Assembly: GCA_028565715.1 (NCBI GenBank)
Contig: JAOXYC010195909.1
Span: 1 to 11,909 of the forward strand
From: Phoronis pallida
Lineage: Eukaryota; Phoronida; Phoronidae
Reading direction: 5' to 3'
Length of the DNA: 11,909 bases
The translations under genes and the position numbers were made by a program. Positions 7,815-11,909 of the stretch are shown in pieces. Every line of letters begins with the position of its first letter. Positions within the stretch are counted from its first letter, which is position 1. The notes below the pieces were generated by a model. It was not told where the DNA came from and made no database searches. It worked only from the letters and a program-made list of their open reading frames with translations.

Positions 7815-9265
7815 TTACAGTTCATCACGTGTGACATAGTCGCGCACGGTGTCCAGATCTTTGTCAATTTCTTCTGGGTCATGTGTGGGTAAAGCACTGT
7901 AATTAATACAAAATAATTCATTAATTGGTTGAAAAGATTTCTCCTTTGATAAAAATATCTTTTTCGCCTAAATACATAAATGAAAATATAAAAATATAAA
8001 AATATTTAACCAAAGAGAATAATTACACAGATTCCACTTATGACCTTGATCATCATCGTCATATCAGCTGATTGAGGCAAACAGTGGAAAGTGTGAAATA
8101 TTTTTTTTATTAACTTATTGATGTGTCGATCTTATATTCATTTAAGATAATGTATCTGCGTTAGTTCAAATCCACCGTCAAAATTCAAATCAACTAGAAA
8201 TTTTGTGTACGAGTCCTTTGTTGAACATTAGTTGGTAAAAAATAATTATGTAACAGCATGGTTGTCCTTGATTGCCGAACTTAAATTCATTTTACATGAG
8301 CACTGTTAGTACTTACTTGATGACAGCTGCACTCACACGGTCCAGAATACCACCAGGTTGACAGATGGTGTCGCAAACTTTGCAAACTGGGCAGAACTTA
8401 CAATACTGAAAACAAAGTTAAACAGTAAGGAAAATCCTCCCATCAACTCATGATCTTTAACATATCCGCAATGTTTTAATTTAAAGAAAACAAAAACAGT
8501 CATTCTTTAGAAATGTCCAATTGGTGTCAAAACATCATCCGACAGTTTGATGGCGAGTCACCAATGAGCAAGAAAAATTTGTCATAGATACGAAAACCAT
8601 CAAAACCTCAGTTGGTACTGTTTTGGGTTGGTAATTAAGTAATCAATGAAGAAGAAGTAGACAGACAATACACAACTGGTGCTATTGACCAGTATTAACA
8701 AAGCTAATATTTCAGTCACACACTAAACTTATGACTAGATCACTCACCTTGCACATGTGACAGTTTGGTTTGCTTGGACTCTTTTCACACGGACAGCTGT
8801 CGCATAGTTCACAAAACTGGAAAATGCAATCATAGAGACTTTGAGTTTGAGTCATGTGAGTTGCAATGGCTGTGCAATGCTAAAATAATTGTAGGAATAT
8901 GCCCATTACCCGTAATGCTGGATGGAATGACCATTATTGAATTTTTCGTTAATCGTTTCAAGGGCCAAGATTTGAAAGTTGACGCATTCAATTACACCTA
9001 GACGTGACCTAGATCTAGAAGTGAATAAAAAAGAATATGATCTTGGCCTGCCACCTAGCGGCGCAAAACTTACTCGACAATATTCACAGTATTTACAAGC
9101 TGAGCCTTTTGTATATTCTAGTTTTGCATCGTCCACTTCAACTTTCTCTTCAACTGGTTCTTTTTCTACCTCTACACCCCCGGTTGGTTCATCTTCAGTG
9201 AGTACATTTCCCAAAATCAGGAAAAATATACAGAACAAACCGGTCAATCTTCGAAGCGCAGCCAT
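7815..9265 (-). CDS. ER-luminal cysteine-array protein with C-terminal RDEL (complete, 4 exons, 143 aa)
   Basis: Exons in transcript order are 9265-9074, 8816-8748, 8405-8317 and 7896-7815. All introns are GT-AG with phases 0, 0, 2. The total is 432 bases, ending TAA at 7817-7815, and the start has A at -3 and G at +4. Residues 1-23 are a signal peptide (hydrophobic core LFCIFFLILG). Residues 24-50 are acidic. Residues 57-102 hold 14 cysteines in two runs, mostly one every third residue: C57, 60, 63, 66, 69, 72, 74, then C83, 86, 89, 92, 95, 98, 102. A tail with GGILDRVSAAVI and several acids ends in RDEL, an ER-retrieval signal read by KDEL receptors. No membrane segment follows the signal peptide. 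I infer a soluble ER protein with disulfides or bound metal. The pattern recalls the Cys-rich C-terminus of the sarcoplasmic-reticulum protein HRC, but that is from memory and no His-rich acidic repeats are present. Family and function remain unassigned. Confidence 0.85.
8168..8222. repeat. Dispersed repeat copy 1, in intron 3 of the RDEL gene
   Basis: This stretch matches 11551-11610, sharing AAATCC, CCGTCAAAA, then AATCAACTAGAAATTTTGTG and TACGAGTCC with one short gap. The two copies lie in the same orientation about 3.4 kb apart. It looks like part of a dispersed element whose ends I could not define. Confidence 0.7.
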
Positions 9266-10184
9266 TTTTAAAAGAAATTTCTACTGCGTTCCAAAGCAAT
9301 ACCGACGTGATGTAGCAAACGCAGGATCACATATCATATCAGCATATGTCACTATTTCCCGCACATAAATTCGATAATGAAAGTATGTCCCGCTTATCGT
9401 GAATCAAATTCATCAGTTTGAACTGGGAAGGCTTGAAGAAAATTCAGTGTTGAAATTATTTCACAGCATGAAGAATTTTTATAGTGAAGAATTTTTATTT
9501 AGTGGCGCATTTTGCTATTTTTGTTGCTGCCGACCTCTCACCACTGCAGCCTGCAGCAAAAGACCGTAGGCCTAGTCTACGGAGTCGGGCGGACTTGTTT
9601 TGCAAAACTCATGATCGGATAACCATGCACTTTATAAAACATTCTCGGCAAAAAAATTGCTGATAGTGTAAGGCTATCATAATTCAAATTATTTTTAATT
9701 GCCATCATCTTGTTTCACGTCGGATAATCATATCAGTTTGTGATGTATTTGCCCCGGGGTATTTGCCTTGAATAGCTTGACAGCGTGTTTATCACCTATA
9801 GCTGGTCTCCACATCAATTCGTTGATACAATTTTGTTATGTATTTTATTGGTATTCATAAACATAAATAATTACCGTACAACCCCGCAATTGAGCACATT
9901 GCGCCTATATGCGAAAAAATGCATTTTGCTCTCAAAATTTGTAAATTCAAATTCGCGCAAAATAGGCGCATGGACCTAACCCGGGGGCCTAAACGTTCCG
10001 CGATAAGGCCAATGTTCCCGCCGCCCATGTTAACCGGGCGCTCCGGCGGATATAAGTGCACTTTAGACATAGTAATTTCAAGGCTAAGCGTTAGCTAAAG
10101 CATGTCAGCCGAGGAAGGCTAATATGAGCTTCATCATAAAAAAAATAGATTGTGAAATGTCCCGCAATCAATTGTGTGGGCCAA
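9266..10184. other. Upstream region of the RDEL gene, no further gene seen
   Basis: This should contain the 5' UTR and promoter of the minus-strand RDEL gene. No TATA box at a convincing distance was found. It holds a 16 bp near-repeat (GAAGAATTTTTAT at 9470 and 9486), a small inverted repeat (CCGTAG 9564-9569 with CTACGG 9577-9582), a hairpin at 9901-9969 and a GC-rich stretch at about 9970-10055. No exon can be supported on either strand. Confidence 0.55.
9901..9969. repeat. 69 bp hairpin-like element
   Basis: GCGCCTAT at 9901-9908 pairs with ATAGGCGC at 9962-9969, and inner parts pair partly (CAAAATTTG against CAAATT words). It is a small foldback or a remnant of one. Confidence 0.35.
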
Positions 10185-10358
10185 CAATGTTTTTTTTTGA
10201 AAAAAATTGATGACTTGGAAAATTGGGTCATCTTTAGGTAAAATTTGTGTTTTTCGAAATAACATTTTGGGAGATCGGTGTCTGCATGAGTAACCGCTTA
10301 CCGTAATGAAATATTCAACCCTTGCGGATTTTTGGGCGCTCATATCGCGTTAACTAAA

Positions 10359-11200
10359 GGGGGGTTCATGCTGCCGCAACACAAACGCTGCGACAAATTT
10401 TCGCGTAAAAGTAGAAAGCATTAAAACAGCGATGTGGTTCAAGCTGGTTGCGACAGCGTGTACGACATTTCGTGTCGCATGCGACAATGCGTGCTGATAG
10501 TCTGGTTTCTACTTTGTCGCACGACATTTTGCAATCAGCCCATCAAAAGTTTGTTTTATTTTTAAATTAACCCAAGAATGAAATCAAATTGGCCCCCTGG
10601 CATTCGGAATTATTTTGAGCAGTTATCTGGGTGAAAAAAGTTCCTGTACAATTAGGTGATGGTAGGCCTATTCCCCGTATGTTGATTGCCTTAAATTATT
10701 CATTTCGTTTTTTTTTGCCGCAACCATTCTTCTTCGTACAAGAAGAAGTAATTCAAGATCGTCAGTTGTCACTCATCCAACGATATAGGCTACTTTATCT
10801 CCATTATCTGGCCGCAAATGTTGATTTAAATCACAAATGATATTTATTTCATATGAAAAAGTTGGAAAGTCGCAATGTCGTGTCGCATGCGTACATACAA
10901 TGTATACATACGTCACATACATATATGTTAATTTCTAGTATAATGGTTACATGTACTCTAAAGGCCGAAGCCGCTTCAAGAGCAACCATGGACCGCCATT
11001 GACATGCTCATCCGAGGCACTAGCAAGCCGGGTCGAGTTTTGACACCCTGGGAATCGAACCGGGTACCTCCCGATTGAGAGTCTAGTGCGCGGCTTTAAC
11101 CACTACACTACAGAGGCTCGCATCATGGACAAGTCGCGCGACAAATCGCCTGGAGAGTTGCCAAAGTCGTGTCGCAATGTCATGTCGCAGCAGCATTAAA
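10359..11200. mobile_element. Inner element, Harbinger-like non-autonomous transposon (tentative)
   Basis: The ends are alike as inverted repeats: GTTCATGCTGCCGCAACA on the left and, complemented from the right, TTTAATGCTGCTGCGACA. Subterminal DNA is rich in GTCGC/GCGAC words (10449-10520, 10868-10892, 11129-11190), including GTGTCGCATGCG twice. Ends and subterminal repeats of this kind are typical of PIF/Harbinger-type elements as I recall them. The only open frame inside (10631-10840, plus) has no recognised domain and may be a remnant. A SINE at about 10951-11122 interrupts the right half. Confidence 0.5.
10951..11122 (-). repeat. tRNA-derived SINE inside the inner transposon
   Basis: On the minus strand an A-box-like TAGTGTAGTGG (11110-11100) is followed by a perfect B box GGTTCGATTCC (11061-11051), the spacing of a polymerase III type 2 promoter. 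The head GCCTCTGTAGTGTAGTGGTTA resembles a tRNA 5' half, but the anticodon and acceptor stems do not fold properly. The tail contains GAAGCGGCTTCGGCCTT. It sits between GTCGC-rich segments of the host transposon, so it inserted later. Its body is unlike the SINE near 760-910, making it a second family. Confidence 0.7.
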
Positions 11201-11550
11201 ACATCGGAGACACCTTTTTAAAGTCCAATAACGTAAAAGATAGATTGGAGACGGTTACGGTTATTTCGAAAAACACAAATTTCACCTAAAATGACCCAAT
11301 TTTCCAAGACATCAAAAACAAACATTGTAAAAATGATAAAAAACACGATACTTTTAAAACGTATCATCGTAGTTGGTTTTATTCAAACTTGACTAGTTTA
11401 CACAACATTTCTAGTTGATTTGCGATTTGACGCCAGATTGGGACCAACGAGAAGACAGTATATTGTGCCAGTTTTCTCAAAACAAAAAGTCCGATTATCA
11501 AATTAATTGAAAGTGTTCAAAGCTTAAGTAACTGTCTCTGGCGTTGGTGT

Positions 11551-11610
11551 AAATCCGCCGTCAAAACGCAACCTGAAATCAACTAGAAATTTTGTGTACG
11601 AGTCCGTTGT
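11551..11610. repeat. Dispersed repeat copy 2
   Basis: Same family as the copy at 8168-8222 in the RDEL gene intron; here an extra CGCAACCTG-type insertion separates the first and second conserved blocks. Flanking DNA on both sides is unrelated, so these are separate insertions or a conserved core. Confidence 0.7.
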
Positions 11611-11672
11611 AATGCATAACTTTACTACCTGCATCTGAGTAAAAAAAAATTTAAAAAAATCTGTAATTAATG

Positions 11673-11799
11673 GGTGATTTGTCAGACCGCCCGGGGGGTT
11701 GGATTTGAGAGTCTTGTTTTCGATAAAAAGTCGTAACCTACACTGGAGTGTAGGTTATTTCTCATTCTGACACAAAAGCTCTCAAATCCTCAAATCACC
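11673..11799. repeat. 127 bp stem-loop element with a perfect central palindrome
   Basis: Nested pairing is seen: GGTGATTT (11673-11680) with AAATCACC (11792-11799), GGATTTGAGAG (about 11701-11711) with CTCTCAAATCC, and a 24-base palindrome at 11734-11757 (TAACCTACACT, GG, AGTGTAGGTTA) in the middle. The left arm has a GC-rich insertion (11683-11698) with no partner. It resembles a foldback MITE or an RNA-type hairpin. Confidence 0.65.
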
Positions 11800-11846
11800 A
11801 CTTTAGAGAATTCCGCCAGGCCTTGGTAGGGGACAACCGGTCACGC

Positions 11847-11909
11847 GGACCCAAATACCGGGTACACGGACCCAAAATACCGGGTACGCGATGATAATAC
11901 CGGGTACGC
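11847..11909. repeat. Start of a 20-22 bp tandem array at the right edge
   Basis: Three copies are present at 11847-11867, 11868-11889 and 11890-11909. Each ends with ATACCGGGTAC plus AC or GC; the first two begin GGACCCAAA. The array is cut by the window edge, so its full size is unknown. Confidence 0.75.

Larger units (their letters stand above)
10185..11327. mobile_element. Nested inverted-repeat complex, outer element
   Basis: The outer arms are 10185-10263 and 11260-11327. They share CAATGT, ACTTGGAAAATTGGGTCAT, AATTTGTGTTTTTCGAAATA and AC with few differences. Between them lies a second pair of inverted ends (about 10359-10404 and 11165-11200), so a ~300 bp foldback element appears to have been split by a younger ~840 bp insertion, which in turn carries a SINE. 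I saw no complete transposase. Confidence 0.7.

Noticed and set aside
8979-9368. 129-codon plus-strand frame rich in Ser and Thr
   Set aside because: It lies opposite exon 1 of the RDEL gene; its Ser/Thr bias is the complement of the acidic stretch there. The minus-strand model has a signal peptide and consistent splice sites.
9970-10060. GC-rich stretch as promoter of another gene
   Set aside because: No exon on either strand can be tied to it in this window, and no core promoter motif stands out.
11045-11120. A functional tRNA gene on the minus strand
   Set aside because: The A and B boxes are good, but the acceptor ends (GAGCCTC against GGGTGTC) and anticodon arm do not pair, and a SINE-like body follows.
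1-11909. CRISPR array, operon or prophage
   Set aside because: No regularly spaced repeats with unique spacers and no bacterial-type genes; introns and SINEs show eukaryotic DNA.

Overview
The window is nuclear DNA of an animal, most likely an invertebrate. It carries two recognisable conserved eukaryotic genes and one small secretory-pathway gene. All have short exons, GT-AG introns of a few hundred bases and phase-consistent splicing. The rest is AT-rich sequence full of short inverted-repeat (MITE-like) elements and tRNA-derived SINE-like repeats. I cannot fix the phylum. The ~150 bp tandem repeats and the dense MITEs would suit a mollusc or another marine invertebrate, but that is inference.

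Layout. Positions 1-1181 hold the first coding exon of an ATG2-type autophagy lipid-transfer protein on the minus strand (1014-1181), followed by its first intron, which runs off the left edge and contains a tRNA-like SINE (about 760-910). Positions 1182-2467 are the divergent intergenic region between ATG2 and the next gene. It holds an ETS-like tandem motif and a 477 bp element with 29 bp terminal inverted repeats, and a CACGTG E-box lies inside that element. Positions 2468-5497 hold a complete VPS72/YL1 gene on the plus strand (6 coding exons, 337 aa), a histone-chaperone subunit of the SWR1/SRCAP and TIP60 chromatin complexes. Two of its introns carry hairpins: an 88 bp-arm foldback in intron 1 and an almost perfect 120 bp palindrome in intron 5.

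Positions 5498-7814 have no gene. They hold a four-copy ~150 bp tandem repeat (5699-6230) and three inverted-repeat elements. Positions 7815-9265, minus strand, hold a complete 4-exon gene for a 143-aa protein. It has a signal peptide, an acidic linker, 14 cysteines mostly spaced every third residue, and a C-terminal RDEL, so it is predicted to stay in the ER lumen. I do not recognise its family with certainty. Positions 9266-11909 are again repeat territory: a nested transposon complex (10185-11327, with Harbinger-like inner ends and a SINE inserted in it), a second copy of a ~60 bp repeat also found in the intron of the RDEL gene, a stem-loop element, and the start of a ~21 bp tandem array at the right edge.

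The three genes do not form a pathway. ATG2 and VPS72 are head-to-head and might share regulatory DNA. VPS72 and the RDEL gene are convergent, with about 2.3 kb of repeats between their stop codons. I found no sign of a bacterial-type system, a virus or a non-coding RNA gene beyond the tRNA-derived SINEs. The strongest candidate for something undescribed is the RDEL cysteine-array protein. The strongest structural oddity is the 120 bp palindrome in a VPS72 intron.
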